Shown piece by piece: positions 1 to 9,982 of a stretch of DNA of 64,000 bases (position 1 is the stretch's first letter; each line of letters begins with the position of its first letter). The notes under the pieces were generated by a model. The model worked only from the letters and a program-made list of their open reading frames with translations, was not told the DNA's origin and did not search any database. The DNA is from Pararhodobacter zhoushanensis (GTDB taxonomy: Bacteria > Pseudomonadota > Alphaproteobacteria > Rhodobacterales > Rhodobacteraceae). Position numbers and translations under genes: made by a program. The DNA is taken from NCBI RefSeq assembly GCF_025949695.1, contig NZ_JAPDFL010000001.1, positions 1,470,001 to 1,534,000 on the forward strand, given 5' to 3'.

Positions 1-786
1 GCAGCGGCGCAGATCGGCTTTGTCGACAGCGTGCATGACAGCGCGGCCGAAGCCGTCGCGGGGGCGGATCTGGTTGTGCTGGCCGTGCCGGTCGGCGCGA
101 TGGGCGCGGTGGCCGAAGAGATCGCGCCGTTCCTCAAGGCAGGGGTGACGGTGACGGATGTGGGCTCGGTCAAGCAGGCGGTGATCGACGCGGTTGGCCC
201 GCATCTGCCCGAGGGCGTGCATTTCATCCCCGGTCACCCGCTGGCCGGGACCGAGCATTCCGGCCCCTATTCCGGCTTTGCCACGCTGTTCGAGAACCGC
301 TGGTGGTTGCTGACCCCGGTTGAGGGATCTGACGCCGACGCCGTCGCGCGGCTGAGCGCGCTCTGCACCGGGATGGGGGCGAATGTCGATACGATGGACG
401 CGCCGCACCATGATCTCGTCTTGGCCGTGGTGTCGCATACCCCCCACCTGATCGCCTATACGATGGTCGGCGTGGCGGACCATTTGCGCCGCGTGTCGCA
501 GACCGAGGTGATCAAATACTCGGCCTCGGGCTTTCGGGACTTTACCCGGATCGCCGCCAGTGATCCGACGATGTGGCGCGATGTGTTCCTGACCAACAAG
601 GAGGCGACGCTCGATATTCTGGGTCGCTTTACCGAGGAACTCTTCGTGCTGCAGCGCGCCATCCGCATGGGCGACGGGCCGCTTTTGCACGAGTATTTCA
701 CCCGCACCCGCGCGATCCGGCGCGGGATCATCGAGGCGGGACAGGACACTGACGCGCCGGATTTCGGCCGCGTCAGGAAGGACTGA
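1..786 (+). CDS. Prephenate/arogenate dehydrogenase, 5' partial
   Basis: The open frame runs from the first base of the window, so the N-terminal NAD(P)-binding glycine loop is lost. It resumes in the Rossmann fold at a stretch ending LVVLAVPVGAM. The family motif GHPLAGTEHSGP lies in the middle and the helical C-terminal dimerisation domain (VVSHTPHLIAY, then SGFRDFTRIAASDP) is complete. These are the hallmarks of the TyrA/TyrC dehydrogenase that oxidises prephenate or arogenate towards tyrosine in the cytoplasm. Whether it prefers prephenate or arogenate cannot be told from this fragment. The next gene starts 4 bp after the stop. Confidence 0.9.
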   Translation, partial: AAAQIGFVDSVHDSAAEAVAGADLVVLAVPVGAMGAVAEEIAPFLKAGVTVTDVGSVKQAVIDAVGPHLPEGVHFIPGHPLAGTEHSGPYSGFATLFENRWWLLTPVEGSDADAVARLSALCTGMGANVDTMDAPHHDLVLAVVSHTPHLIAYTMVGVADHLRRVSQTEVIKYSASGFRDFTRIAASDPTMWRDVFLTNKEATLDILGRFTEELFVLQRAIRMGDGPLLHEYFTRTRAIRRGIIEAGQDTDAPDFGRVRKD

Positions 787-790
787 ACGG

Positions 791-1720
791 ATGGTGGTGT
801 TGCGGTGGGTTCTTGTGGTGCTGGTGCTGGCCCTTCCGGGGGCGGCGTGGAGCGATGCACCCGAGACCTCACCGCGCCCACGCATGCGCCCGCCCTCGGG
901 CGCGGTCGTGTCGATCGCCGATGCTGCGGTCGCCGAAGCCACCGCAGCCCGGCAGGCCGCCGAACAAGCCGAAGCGCTTCGCCTTGCCACTGAACGCGCT
1001 GCCGCTGAGGCGCTGGCTGCGAGTCCACCCGTGACGGTCAATCCGCTGGCCGTTGCCACCAGCCTGTTTCCCCGCCACCGGACCGACAGCGTCATGCAGC
1101 GGTATGCTGCCATCGCCCGCGACCGCGCCCGCGACCGGCAGGTCGCCGCCCCCGCTGCGGTGACCGCGCCGACCCGTAGTGGTGGCCCGCAACAGCGCGG
1201 GATTTGCGGTGTGCGGGGGCTGGAGGGCCGCGAATTGCCGCGTATCACGTCATCCACACGCGGTTGCGGCATTGATCAGCCGGTCAGTGTGACCAGCGTT
1301 CAGGGCATCCCGCTGTCGATGGCCGCGACCATCGACTGCGACACCGCGCGCGCCTTTGACCGCTGGGTGCGCACCGAAATGGTGCCCGCCGTTGGGCGTA
1401 CCGGTGGCGGCGTGGCGCAGATCCGGGTGATCGGGGCCTATTCCTGCCGGACCCGCAACAGCCAGCCCGGCGCACGGATTTCCGAACATGGCCGGGGCCG
1501 CGCCATCGACGTCGCAGGCTACCGGCTGGTCAATGGCGACACGGTCAGCGTGCTGCGCAACTACCGGCGCGGCAGTCACAGCCGGTCGTTGCGGCGCATG
1601 TACGAGGCCGCCTGCGGTATCTTCCGCACGACGCTCAGCCCGGATTCGGATCGTTTCCATCAGGACCACTTCCATTTCGATCTGGCCCAGCACCGGGGCG
1701 GCGGCACCTATTGCCGTTAA
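791..1720 (+). CDS. Extensin-like C-terminal domain secreted protein
   Basis: This 309-residue protein begins with a hydrophobic signal peptide (about residues 1-22, ending near AAWS). An Ala/Arg/Glu-rich, probably helical linker follows to about residue 130. The conserved C-terminal domain has paired cysteines, the segment ISEHGRGRAIDVAGY and a final HQDHFHFDL. That His/Asp pattern is typical of the bacterial extensin-like family, which resembles metal-dependent LAS/D,D-peptidase-like folds, so a periplasmic cell-wall role is plausible but unproven. It lies 4 bp after the dehydrogenase gene and is probably co-transcribed with it. Confidence 0.82.
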   Translation: MVVLRWVLVVLVLALPGAAWSDAPETSPRPRMRPPSGAVVSIADAAVAEATAARQAAEQAEALRLATERAAAEALAASPPVTVNPLAVATSLFPRHRTDSVMQRYAAIARDRARDRQVAAPAAVTAPTRSGGPQQRGICGVRGLEGRELPRITSSTRGCGIDQPVSVTSVQGIPLSMAATIDCDTARAFDRWVRTEMVPAVGRTGGGVAQIRVIGAYSCRTRNSQPGARISEHGRGRAIDVAGYRLVNGDTVSVLRNYRRGSHSRSLRRMYEAACGIFRTTLSPDSDRFHQDHFHFDLAQHRGGGTYCR

Positions 1721-1809
1721 GGCAGTCTGACGCTGCGTGACGGATGCGATGCGCGCTTTGAGCGCGCGGGCACGGGGTGTAGAACCGCGCTGACATCAGA
1801 CGAAAAGGG

Positions 1810-2991
1810 ATGGACATGGACGAGATCGTCATTCTGGGCGGCGCACGCAGCCCCATCGGCAGCTTCGGCGGCAGCCTTGCCGATAGTGCCCCGGCGGATC
1901 TGGCCACCACGGTCAGCAAAGCCGCGCTGGAGCGCGCTGGCGTCGAGCCCGGGCAGATCGGCGCCGTGGTCTTTGGCCATGTGATCAACACCATCCCGCG
2001 CGATGCCTATCTGTCACGCGTGGCGGCAATGGGCGCGGGTATCCCCGACACCACCCCGGCGATGAACGTGAACCGGCTGTGCGGCTCGGGCGCGCAGGCG
2101 ATTGTGTCGATCTTCCAGTCGCTTATGCTGGGTGATGCCGACTTCGGTCTGGCTGGTGGCGCTGAATCGATGAGCCGCGCGCCCTACATCATCCCCGCCG
2201 CGCGCTTTGGCCAGAAAATGGGCGACACCGCTGCGATGGACATGATGCTGGGCGCGCTGACCTGCCCGTTCGGCACCGGTCACATGGGCGTCACGGCCGA
2301 GAATGTCGCGGGCGAGCATGACATCACCCGCGAAGCGCAGGACGCTTTCGCGATGGAAAGCCAGATCCGCGCCGCGCGGGCGATTGCCGAGAGGCGCTTT
2401 GCCAGCCAGATCGTCCCGATCGTCTCGAAGGGTCGCAAGGGTGACGTCGTTTTCGACACGGATGAGCATCCCAAGGCCACCAGTCTTGAGAAACTGGCAG
2501 CCCTGCGTCCGGCCTTCCGCAAGGATGGCTCGGTGACGGCGGGCAATGCCTCGGGCATCAACGACGGTGCGGCGGCGCTGGTTCTGGCGCGCGGCGACGC
2601 GGCGGCCAAGGCGGGGCTGAAACCGCTGGCGCGGGTTGTCGGCTATGCGGTTGCAGGTGTGCGGCCCGAGGTGATGGGCATCGGCCCGATCCCGGCGGTG
2701 CAGAAGCTGTGCGCGCGTACCGGCCTGTCGATCAGCGATTTCGATGTCATCGAATCGAACGAGGCCTTTGCGTCGCAGGCTTTGGCGGTGAACAAGGGGC
2801 TGGGTCTGGACGCGGCCAAGGTGAACCCGAACGGCGGCGCGATTGCATTGGGTCACCCGGTCGGCGCAACCGGCGCGATTGTCACGGTCAAGGCGCTTTA
2901 TGAACTGCAGCGCATTGGTGGGCGCTATGGCCTGATCACCATGTGCATCGGCGGCGGTCAGGGGATCGCACTGGCAATTGAGCGCCTCTGA
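1810..2991 (+). CDS. Acetyl-CoA C-acetyltransferase / beta-ketothiolase
   Basis: A 393-residue protein of standard thiolase length. The nucleophilic cysteine is in NVNRLCGSGAQA (about residue 91). The other active-site blocks are NEAFA, the GHP histidine in ALGHPVGATGA, and the C-terminal CIGGGQGIA cysteine. It should condense or cleave acetyl-CoA/acetoacetyl-CoA or similar 3-ketoacyl-CoAs in the cytoplasm. No phaB or beta-oxidation partner is adjacent, so a polyhydroxybutyrate versus catabolic role cannot be assigned. A strong terminator follows, making this a separate transcription unit. Confidence 0.92.
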   Translation: MDMDEIVILGGARSPIGSFGGSLADSAPADLATTVSKAALERAGVEPGQIGAVVFGHVINTIPRDAYLSRVAAMGAGIPDTTPAMNVNRLCGSGAQAIVSIFQSLMLGDADFGLAGGAESMSRAPYIIPAARFGQKMGDTAAMDMMLGALTCPFGTGHMGVTAENVAGEHDITREAQDAFAMESQIRAARAIAERRFASQIVPIVSKGRKGDVVFDTDEHPKATSLEKLAALRPAFRKDGSVTAGNASGINDGAAALVLARGDAAAKAGLKPLARVVGYAVAGVRPEVMGIGPIPAVQKLCARTGLSISDFDVIESNEAFASQALAVNKGLGLDAAKVNPNGGAIALGHPVGATGAIVTVKALYELQRIGGRYGLITMCIGGGQGIALAIERL

Positions 2992-3046
2992 GCTTTGAAA
3001 ACCGTCCGCGTTTAAGAGTGTCTTTACCGTTCGCGGCAATTCTGAG

Positions 3047-3079
3047 CGGACCGGCCCTGCGCCGGTCCGTTTTCTTTTT
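3047..3079 (+). terminator. Rho-independent terminator of the thiolase gene
   Basis: A perfect 8-bp stem, CGGACCGG paired with CCGGTCCG around a 7-base loop, is followed immediately by TTTTCTTTTT. It sits 55 bases after the thiolase stop. It also argues against starting the downstream kinase before this point. Confidence 0.9.
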
Positions 3080-3095
3080 GCCGGGGCCGTCGCGG

Positions 3096-5318
3096 ATGAC
3101 ATTGTTCGACAAGCTGACGCTGGAACGCCGGGCACGCCTGACGGCTGAGCGGCGGCTGGATCAGCGCAATCGTGAACTGGACGCAGCGCTCGCGCAACTG
3201 GACCAGATGCGCATCGATCTGCACGGGCTGCGCCAGAACGGGCGTGCTTCGGCGCTTGAAGATGCGCAGCGCGTGGTTGAGGTGCAAAGCAAGGCGCGCG
3301 CGGAAACCGAGACTGCGCAACGGACTGCCACGATGGCCGAACGGCGGCTGTGGGACTCGATCAACACCATCCGGGACGGTTTCGCAGTCTTCAACCGCGC
3401 GCAGGAGCTGGTGATCGCCAACCACGCCTATCTCGATGTTTTCTCAGGTATTCCCGAGGTTCAGGTCGGCATCAGCTACCGCCGTCTGGTTGAGATACTT
3501 GCGCATGAGGAAAGGGTCGCCTTTGACGGGATCACGCCCGAAGCATGGACGCAAACCATGCTCTCGCGGTGGGAGCATGAGCATATCGAGCCGATCACGC
3601 TGGTCTTCACCCGCGGTGACACCGCGCGTATCCACGACCGGCGCGCACGGGGCGGCGATATTGTCAGTCTGGTACGCGACATCACGGAAACCCAACGCTA
3701 CGCCGCCGAACTGGAGGAGGCGCGCGAACGGGCCGAGGCGGCGAACCGCGCCAAATCCGCCTTCCTTGCCAACATGAGCCATGAGATCCGCACGCCGATG
3801 AACGGCGTCGTCGGCATGGCCGAACTGATGTGCGACACCGCGCTGTCCGACGAACAGCGCCTCTATGCCGAGACGATCCGCTCCTCGGGTGAGGCGTTGC
3901 TCAACATCATCAATGACGTGCTCGACTTCTCCAAGATCGAAGCGGAAAAGCTCACGCTGCACCCCGAACCCTTTGATCTGGAACGCTGTATCCATGAGGT
4001 GCTGATCTTGTTGCAGGCCGGGGCCCGCAAGCGGTCGATCGACCTGCTGATGGACTATGACCTGTTCCTGCCCACCCGGTTTCTGGCCGATCCGGGCCGC
4101 ATGCGACAGGTGATGACCAACCTGATCGGGAATGCCGTCAAATTCACCCAGACCGGTCATGTCCTGATCCGCGTCGTCGGGATCGAGGCGGGCGATTTCG
4201 CCCAACGCATCACCGTCACCGTCGAAGATACCGGCATCGGCATCGCGCCGGAACATGTCGAACGGATCTTTGGTGAATTCGCGCAGGTGGATGAACAGGC
4301 GAACCGCAAGTTTGAAGGGACGGGGCTGGGATTGGCGATCACCCGTCGCCTGATCGATCTGATGGGCGGTGAGATCTGGGTCGAAAGCGAGCTGGGCAAG
4401 GGCGCCTGTTTTGGCTTCTCGCTGACCCTGCCGCTGTCCGAGGATGCCGAACCGTTGACCGCCGAACCCATCCGGCTGGCACGGGTGATGATTGCCGAAA
4501 GCCATCTGATCAACCGCACCATTCTGGAACGCCAGCTGACCGCGCAGGGTGTTGAGGTGACACTCTGTGCGTCGGGCGCTGAGGTGCTGGAGAAATTCGA
4601 GCACGGGCAGGGCGGGGCGATCGAGCTGTTGATCACAGATCACCTGATGCCCGGTATCGACGGGTTGGATCTGACGGCGAAACTGCGCGACGCGGGCTTT
4701 GACACGCCGGTTGTGCTGCTCAGTTCCAACCCCGCCAGCGTGCGCGATCATCCCGCCATAGGCGAGCTGCGCGCCGTGCTGCAAAAGCCGATCCTGCGTC
4801 AGGACCTGTTGCGTCAGCTGCAACTGTCGTCCGCCCCGGGTGGGCTGCCTGCGATCCCCTCTGCCGACGCCGCGCCGACACCCGGTCCCTTGCCGCGGCT
4901 GGGCGGGGGCCGGCGGATGCGCGTGCTCGCGGCCGAAGACAACCGGACCAACCGGCTGGTGTTCTCCAAGATGCTCGACGGGCTTGAGGTCGATCTCAGC
5001 TTCGCCGAAGATGGTGAACAGGCGGTTGAGGCTTTCCGCACGACCAAACCGGATCTTGTGTTCATGGACATTTCGATGCCGGGCATGGATGGCCGCTCGG
5101 CGACCCGCGCGATCCGCCAGTTGCCCGGCGGGGCCCAGGTTCCCATCGTCGCGCTGACCGCGCATGCGATGGCGGGCGACCAAGAGGACATCCTCGCCGC
5201 GGGGTTGGATCACGTGATGACCAAGCCGTTGAAGAAACCGCTTCTGCTGGAGATGGTCGCCCGCTATTGCCCGCAAGACGCCAGCCTGCCCGCCCCGTCG
5301 CTGGATCGCACCGGGTGA
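3096..5318 (+). CDS. Hybrid sensor histidine kinase with two receiver domains
   Basis: The chosen ATG at 3096 gives 740 residues; an in-frame start at 3018 would lie upstream of the terminator. Residues 1-80 look like a coiled coil rich in Arg/Glu/Gln. A PAS-like domain covers about 85-205. The dimerisation/phosphoacceptor helix has [12 protein letters not shown] with His about 229. The ATPase domain spans about 330-455, with TGLGLAIT. Two receivers follow, with Asp about 515 (ITDHLMPG) and Asp about 658 ([11 protein letters not shown]). There is no signal peptide or membrane segment, so this is a soluble cytoplasmic sensor. The first receiver diverges around its acidic pocket and may be less active. 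No cognate regulator gene is adjacent. Confidence 0.92.
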   Translation: MTLFDKLTLERRARLTAERRLDQRNRELDAALAQLDQMRIDLHGLRQNGRASALEDAQRVVEVQSKARAETETAQRTATMAERRLWDSINTIRDGFAVFNRAQELVIANHAYLDVFSGIPEVQVGISYRRLVEILAHEERVAFDGITPEAWTQTMLSRWEHEHIEPITLVFTRGDTARIHDRRARGGDIVSLVRDITETQRYAAELEEARERAEAANRAKSAFLANMSHEIRTPMNGVVGMAELMCDTALSDEQRLYAETIRSSGEALLNIINDVLDFSKIEAEKLTLHPEPFDLERCIHEVLILLQAGARKRSIDLLMDYDLFLPTRFLADPGRMRQVMTNLIGNAVKFTQTGHVLIRVVGIEAGDFAQRITVTVEDTGIGIAPEHVERIFGEFAQVDEQANRKFEGTGLGLAITRRLIDLMGGEIWVESELGKGACFGFSLTLPLSEDAEPLTAEPIRLARVMIAESHLINRTILERQLTAQGVEVTLCASGAEVLEKFEHGQGGAIELLITDHLMPGIDGLDLTAKLRDAGFDTPVVLLSSNPASVRDHPAIGELRAVLQKPILRQDLLRQLQLSSAPGGLPAIPSADAAPTPGPLPRLGGGRRMRVLAAEDNRTNRLVFSKMLDGLEVDLSFAEDGEQAVEAFRTTKPDLVFMDISMPGMDGRSATRAIRQLPGGAQVPIVALTAHAMAGDQEDILAAGLDHVMTKPLKKPLLLEMVARYCPQDASLPAPSLDRTG

Positions 5319-5322
5319 TCGC

Positions 5323-5353
5323 GCCTGCGGGGTTGCGGCGCGGCCTCGCAGGC
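5323..5353 (+). terminator. Stem-loop after the hybrid kinase gene
   Basis: GCCTGCGGGG pairs with CCTCGCAGGC (one G-T pair) around an 11-base loop, shortly after the kinase stop. There is no U tract, so termination is possible but not assured. Confidence 0.4.
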
Positions 5354-5388
5354 CTTACCTCAGGGGCAAAGCCGCATATGAGGATGCC

Positions 5389-5676
5389 ATGCTGTCAGTG
5401 ATCCAGATCCTGTTTCTTGTGCTCAACGTGATCTGGTGGATCGTGATCGCCCATGTGATCATGAGCTGGCTGATCAATTTTCAGGTTCTGAACCTCCGCC
5501 AGCCGCTGGTGGCGCAAATCTGGGACGGTCTGAACCGCGTGCTCGAACCGGTCTACAGCCGCATCCGGTCTTTCCTGCCCAATATGGGCGGTCTGGATCT
5601 GGCGCCGCTGATCGTGCTTTTGTCGATCTATGCGATCCGGATTGTGATCACTAACAACATCTCGGTCTTCCTCTGA
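5389..5676 (+). CDS. YggT family membrane protein
   Basis: A 95-residue protein with two long hydrophobic segments (about residues 5-25 and 65-90) and the family signature around VLEPVYSRIRSFLPN and LDLAPLIVL. The YggT family comprises small inner-membrane proteins linked to osmotic tolerance or membrane organisation; the biochemical role is not established. GAGGATGCC precedes the ATG. It lies 4 bp ahead of recQ, so the two are probably co-transcribed. Confidence 0.85.
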   Translation: MLSVIQILFLVLNVIWWIVIAHVIMSWLINFQVLNLRQPLVAQIWDGLNRVLEPVYSRIRSFLPNMGGLDLAPLIVLLSIYAIRIVITNNISVFL

Positions 5677-5680
5677 CCCC

Positions 5681-7756
5681 GTGGATAGCGCTGACATCTC
5701 TGCCCCTGCCGCCGAACTGACCCACGCCCTGTTGGCGCGGGTTTTTGGCTTCTCTGCGTTCCGGCCCGGTCAGGAAGAAATCGTCGACGCGGTGATCGCC
5801 GGGTCCGACGTCCTGGCGATCATGCCGACTGGCGGCGGAAAATCCCTGTGCTTTCAGTTGCCTGCGCTGGCCCGCGACGGGTTGACCGTGGTCATCTCTC
5901 CGCTGATCGCCCTGATGCGCGATCAGGTGCGCGCGTTGCAGGAAGCGGGCGTGGCGGCGGGGGCGATCACCTCGGGGAACACCCCGGAAGAGAACGAGGC
6001 GATCTTTTCCGCGCTGGAAGACGGTCGGCTCAAGATCCTCTACATCGCGCCGGAACGACTCGCCTCCTCGGCAACCACCAACCTGCTGCGTCGGTCGAAT
6101 TGCCGCCTGATCGCGGTGGACGAGGCACATTGCGTCAGCCAATGGGGCCATGATTTCCGCCCCGATTACCTGCGGATCGGCGACTTGCGGCAGGCGTTGG
6201 GCGTGCCCCTTGCTGCCTTCACCGCGACCGCCGATGCTGCCACGCGGGATGAAATCGTCCACCGCCTCTTTGCCGGAACGCCGCCACAAAGCTTTCTGCG
6301 CGGTTTCGACCGGCCCAACATCCGGCTGGCTTTTGCGGTCAAGGACAACCCGCGCAAGCAGATCATGAGCTTCGCGGCGGCGCGCAAGGGCCAGTCCGGC
6401 ATCGTCTATTGTGCGACACGTGCGCGCACCGAAACCCTTGCCCGCGCGCTGGAAGAGGCGGGTCACACCGCCTGCGCCTATCACGGCGGGATGGAAGATT
6501 GGGAGCGCCGCAAGGTTGAGGGCCTGTTTCAGACCGAAGAGGGTCTGATCGTTTGCGCCACGGTCGCCTTCGGCATGGGCGTGGACAAGCCGGACGTGCG
6601 CTGGGTCGCCCATGCGGACCTGCCCAAGTCAATCGAGTCCTATTATCAAGAGATTGGCCGCGCTGGTCGCGATGGTTTGCCCGCCGATACCTTGACGCTG
6701 TACGGCCCTGACGACATCCGCTTGCGCCGCGCACAGGTCGACGATTCCAACGCCCCGCCTGACCGCCGAGAGGCTGATCACGCGCGGCTCAACACCCTTC
6801 TCGGTCTGGCCGAAGCCTGTGGTTGCCGCCGCCGCATGCTGCTGGCGTATTTCGGTGAAGTCAGCGAACCCTGCGGCAATTGCGATCTGTGCGAAACGCC
6901 CGCCAAGACCTTTGATGCGACCGAGGCCGTGCGCAAGGCGCTGTCGGCGATGTTGCGCACAGGTGAGAGCTTTGGGGTGGGCCATCTGGTCGATATCCTG
7001 ACCGGGACGATGACCGACAAGATCACGCAACGCAGTCATGACCAGCTTCCCACCTTTGGTGTCGGGCGCGAGTTGAGCAAGGCGGCGTGGAATGCGGTGT
7101 TCCGGCAAATGATGGGCCGTGATCTGGTCCGTCCCGATGCCGAGCGGCACGGCGCGCTGCGCATGACGCAGGATGCCCGGCCGATCCTGCGCGGCGAAAG
7201 CGCGGTCACCTTCCGCGCTGACACGATCCAGCAGGCGAGTACGCGGGCAGAGCCGCGCGCACTGGTGTCGGACGAAGACGCGCCTCTGCTTTCGGCGCTC
7301 AAGGCCCTGCGCCGGTCTCTGGCGCAGGCGGGCGGCGTGCCGCCTTATGTGATCTTCAATGACCGATCCTTGGTGGAAATGGCCGAGAAGCGCCCGCAAT
7401 CGCTGGATGACTTTGCCGGAATTACCGGTGTTGGCGCAACCAAACTTGAGCGGTATGGCGCCCGCTTCCTGCAGGTGATCACCGGTGAAGAGACCGAGGT
7501 CGCGCATCCGGCACGGCGGAAACTTGCGGGGACCGAGGCCGGCGGGGTCTTTGACCGGCTGACCGAAGTGCAGGCTCAGTTGTCGCGGGGCGAAGACGGC
7601 ACGGGCAAGTATCTAAGCTGCACCCACGCCACCTTGCGCACCATCGCCGAGCGCCGCCCGCGCAGTCTGGCCGACATGGAACGCATCGCAGGCATGGGCG
7701 CGGCAAAGGTCGAACGCTTTGGTGAGGCGTTTCTGGAGATCTTGAGCGAAAGCTAG
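5681..7756 (+). CDS. recQ: ATP-dependent DNA helicase RecQ
   Basis: A 691-residue superfamily 2 helicase starting at GTG. Walker A is MPTGGGKSLCFQLPA. Walker B and the aromatic loop are VDEAHCVSQWGHDFRPDY. Motif VI is QEIGRAGRDG. The RecQ C-terminal zinc module is visible as CGCRRR followed by CGNCDLC. Two HRDC domains occupy the C-terminus (about residues 520-600 and 615-690), a layout found in some RecQ proteins rather than the single HRDC of the E. coli enzyme. It unwinds recombination and replication intermediates. It converges with the HlyIII gene with only 2 bp between stop codons. Confidence 0.96.
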   Translation: MDSADISAPAAELTHALLARVFGFSAFRPGQEEIVDAVIAGSDVLAIMPTGGGKSLCFQLPALARDGLTVVISPLIALMRDQVRALQEAGVAAGAITSGNTPEENEAIFSALEDGRLKILYIAPERLASSATTNLLRRSNCRLIAVDEAHCVSQWGHDFRPDYLRIGDLRQALGVPLAAFTATADAATRDEIVHRLFAGTPPQSFLRGFDRPNIRLAFAVKDNPRKQIMSFAAARKGQSGIVYCATRARTETLARALEEAGHTACAYHGGMEDWERRKVEGLFQTEEGLIVCATVAFGMGVDKPDVRWVAHADLPKSIESYYQEIGRAGRDGLPADTLTLYGPDDIRLRRAQVDDSNAPPDRREADHARLNTLLGLAEACGCRRRMLLAYFGEVSEPCGNCDLCETPAKTFDATEAVRKALSAMLRTGESFGVGHLVDILTGTMTDKITQRSHDQLPTFGVGRELSKAAWNAVFRQMMGRDLVRPDAERHGALRMTQDARPILRGESAVTFRADTIQQASTRAEPRALVSDEDAPLLSALKALRRSLAQAGGVPPYVIFNDRSLVEMAEKRPQSLDDFAGITGVGATKLERYGARFLQVITGEETEVAHPARRKLAGTEAGGVFDRLTEVQAQLSRGEDGTGKYLSCTHATLRTIAERRPRSLADMERIAGMGAAKVERFGEAFLEILSES

Positions 7757-7758
7757 TC

Positions 7759-8433
7759 TCAGCTCAGGGCGGTTTCCGGCCCGAGAAGCACAAAGACCAG
7801 GACGGCGGCGTAGAACACGAAGCTGGCTGCCAGAACAAAGACGTGCCAGATCGTGTAGTGGAACGGCAGGCGCCGCCACAGGTAAAACACGACGCCGAGG
7901 GTGTACAATCCGCCACCCACGGCCATCAGGATCAGCACCGGCAGCGGCAACGCCGAGAACAGCGTGCCGCCAGCAACCACGCCGGCCCATCCCATGCCCA
8001 GATACAGGATCAGCCCGGCCCATTTGAACCGTTCCGGCGAGATGATCTTCAGCGTGATCCCGGCGAAAGCCGCACCCCACACGCCAATCGTCAGCGCAAC
8101 GCCGTGACCAGAGAGCAGCGTGAAGGGTGTGTAAGTGCCTGCGATTTTTAAGTATATCGCGGAATGATCCAGTCGCCGCAGCAGCCATTCCTTGGCCGTC
8201 CCAACGCCAGAAGTTTCCCCGATGTTGTACAGCGCCGAGCACAAGATCATTGCAAACAGCGCGCCGCCATACACCGACACCCCGGTCACCGAGGCCACAT
8301 CGCCCCGGTAAAGCGCGGTCAGCACGATCAGGACGGGAACCGCCATCAGGACCAGCATCAGGCCCATGACATGCACGACAGCGTCCGAGACCTGTTCGGC
8401 CTTGGAATACGCGGTGCGCAGGGCGCTGGTCAT
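7759..8433 (-). CDS. Hemolysin III / PAQR family membrane protein
   Basis: A 224-residue protein with seven hydrophobic segments. Family motifs are an N-terminal SDAVVHVMG, DHSAIYLKIAGTYTPF, LYTLGVVFYLWRRLPFHYTIWH, and a His-rich end. The start is set at the second in-frame ATG because CAGGAG lies 6 bases upstream; an earlier ATG at 8451 would put this ribosome site inside the gene. Despite the name, bacterial HlyIII/PAQR proteins are usually housekeeping membrane hydrolase-like proteins and not toxins. No toxin context is present. Confidence 0.88.
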   Translation of the reverse strand: MTSALRTAYSKAEQVSDAVVHVMGLMLVLMAVPVLIVLTALYRGDVASVTGVSVYGGALFAMILCSALYNIGETSGVGTAKEWLLRRLDHSAIYLKIAGTYTPFTLLSGHGVALTIGVWGAAFAGITLKIISPERFKWAGLILYLGMGWAGVVAGGTLFSALPLPVLILMAVGGGLYTLGVVFYLWRRLPFHYTIWHVFVLAASFVFYAAVLVFVLLGPETALS

Positions 8434-8638
8434 TGGGGACTCCTGGGGCATGGTGGCAGTTTACGCCGTGGTTCTGTGTGGGGCAACGCCGACGCACGGT
8501 AAACTATGGCCCCCAAACGTAACCGTTTCGTCAACGCGCGTTTTCGGCGGTGACGGCAAAGCCCTGTCTGACGCCGCGACGCGGCTTGACGCCATGCGCG
8601 CCCCGGTCCAGTGGACGGGCGCAACAAAAGGGGTTGGT

Positions 8639-9193
8639 ATGTATCCAGTCATCCGGCTGCTCAAGGAAACGTTGAAATTCCGGGGGAAATCGCTGTCCCC
8701 GTTCGACACGCATCTCTCGCATCATCGCTGCTGGCCGTGGGATCTGGACCCGTGGAGAGAGCTGAACAACGGTCGCACCCTGACCCTGTATGACCTGGGG
8801 CGGGTGCCGTTTTCAGCGCGAATCGGCATGACGGCCGCGTTGATGAAGCAACGCTGGGGCATGACGGTGGCGGGCTCGACCGTGCGGTATCGGCGGCGCG
8901 TGCGGATGTTCCAACGCTTTGAAATGCGGACGCGATCGCTGGGCTGGGACGGTCGGTTTTTCTACATCGAGCAGTCGATGTGGCGGCAGGGTGAGGCGTT
9001 GAACCATGTGCTGATCCGCGCCGCCGTGACGTCCCATAGCGGAATCGTATCGCCTGCCGCGCTTGTTGCTGCGATGGGCTATCCCGATCTGGTCAGCCCG
9101 GCGCTGCCCGAATGGGTGCAGGCCTGGGTCGGGGCCGATGCAAAGCGGCCCTGGCCACCGATGAGCGATGGGAAAGGCGCGGGCCTCGTTTAA
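8639..9193 (+). CDS. Thioesterase-like (hotdog fold) protein
   Basis: A 184-residue protein starting at an ATG preceded by AAAAGGGG. It has features of the acyl-CoA thioesterase/4HBT-like proteins common in Proteobacteria: an N-terminal amphipathic segment, LSHHRCWPWDLDPWRELNNGRTLTLYDLGR, and a beta-rich core with RRVRMFQRFEMRTRSLGWDGRFFYIEQSMW. The Asn in RELNNGR sits where the hotdog helix normally places a catalytic Asp or Asn. The substrate is unknown. It is transcribed divergently from the HlyIII gene across about 200 bp. Confidence 0.7.
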   Translation: MYPVIRLLKETLKFRGKSLSPFDTHLSHHRCWPWDLDPWRELNNGRTLTLYDLGRVPFSARIGMTAALMKQRWGMTVAGSTVRYRRRVRMFQRFEMRTRSLGWDGRFFYIEQSMWRQGEALNHVLIRAAVTSHSGIVSPAALVAAMGYPDLVSPALPEWVQAWVGADAKRPWPPMSDGKGAGLV

Positions 9194-9211
9194 AGGCGCC
9201 GCGCCGAGGGG

Positions 9212-9982
9212 TCAGCAAAGCGCGACGTCGACGGTGATCTCAATCTCACTGTCGTCGCCGTTACCCTCGTCGGTGGCGGGCGGCAGGAACAGATCGTGAC
9301 CCAGATCCGAGACAACGTCTTCCACGGTGTCGCCGACCTTGTCGAACAGGCTTTCCAGATCCTTGCCGCCATACAGCAGCGTCTCGTCCAGATCCGAGGT
9401 TAGCTCGGTGATCGCGTCATCCAGCGCGCTGCCATCGAGCCCCAGATCGTCGAGCAGATTGTCGAGCAGGTCGCCGACATCGCCGCCCAGCAGACCGGTG
9501 CCCAGCCCGGTCGTGTCGAGCGTCTCGGCAACCGTCTTGCCCACCGTGTCGATCAGATTGTCCAGGCTGTCGCCCAGATTTTCAGGATCGAGCGGCGCAT
9601 CGAGCAGGCCGTTGATGTCGTCGCCCAGCTGGTGCAAGATCTTGTCGATTTCATTGCCGCCATAAACCAGCGTGGTGTCCAGCGAGCCACCGATATCGGA
9701 CACCCCGTTATCCAGCGTGCTGCCCAGATCGCCCAGCCCCAGTGTGCCAAAGATATCCTCAACCGTATCGCCTGCCTCATCGGTGAGGTCACCGACCGTC
9801 AACCCGAGTGAATCGGTGATGTCGGCCACGCCATCGCCGAGAGAATCGAGCAGACCGTCAGCGCCATCGCCGACGCTGTCGAGAAGATTACCCAACAGGC
9901 CGTGGTCATTGGTGACCGGGCTGGTCACAACGGGGGTGCGCCCGAGCGAGAGCGAACCGAGCAGTCCAAAACGAAAACCCAT
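9212..9982 (-). CDS. Acidic Asp/Gly/Leu-rich internally repeated protein, unknown function
   Basis: The ATG at 9982 is preceded by AGGTGG and gives 256 residues. The protein is extremely rich in Asp, Gly, Leu, Thr and Val, almost lacks Arg, and is strongly acidic. A unit of about 45 residues occurs twice: one copy holds SLDTTLVYGGNEIDKILHQL, the other DLDETLLYGGKDLESLFDKV, each followed by GD and an Asp/Val-rich helix-like stretch. Shorter LLDSLGDG/LLDNLLDDLG motifs fill the rest. No Cys pair, RTX nonapeptide or clear signal peptide is visible; the last residue is Cys. I do not recognise the family. A secreted or surface matrix protein is one guess based only on composition. Confidence 0.65.
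   Translation of the reverse strand: MGFRFGLLGSLSLGRTPVVTSPVTNDHGLLGNLLDSVGDGADGLLDSLGDGVADITDSLGLTVGDLTDEAGDTVEDIFGTLGLGDLGSTLDNGVSDIGGSLDTTLVYGGNEIDKILHQLGDDINGLLDAPLDPENLGDSLDNLIDTVGKTVAETLDTTGLGTGLLGGDVGDLLDNLLDDLGLDGSALDDAITELTSDLDETLLYGGKDLESLFDKVGDTVEDVVSDLGHDLFLPPATDEGNGDDSEIEITVDVALC

Noticed and set aside
3018..3095. N-terminal extension of the hybrid kinase from an earlier in-frame start
   Set aside because: The extension would be encoded by the thiolase terminator stem and its U tract, so it is unlikely to be translated.
7759..8433. Virulence hemolysin
   Set aside because: HlyIII/PAQR proteins are widespread membrane proteins in non-pathogens, and no toxin or secretion genes are nearby.
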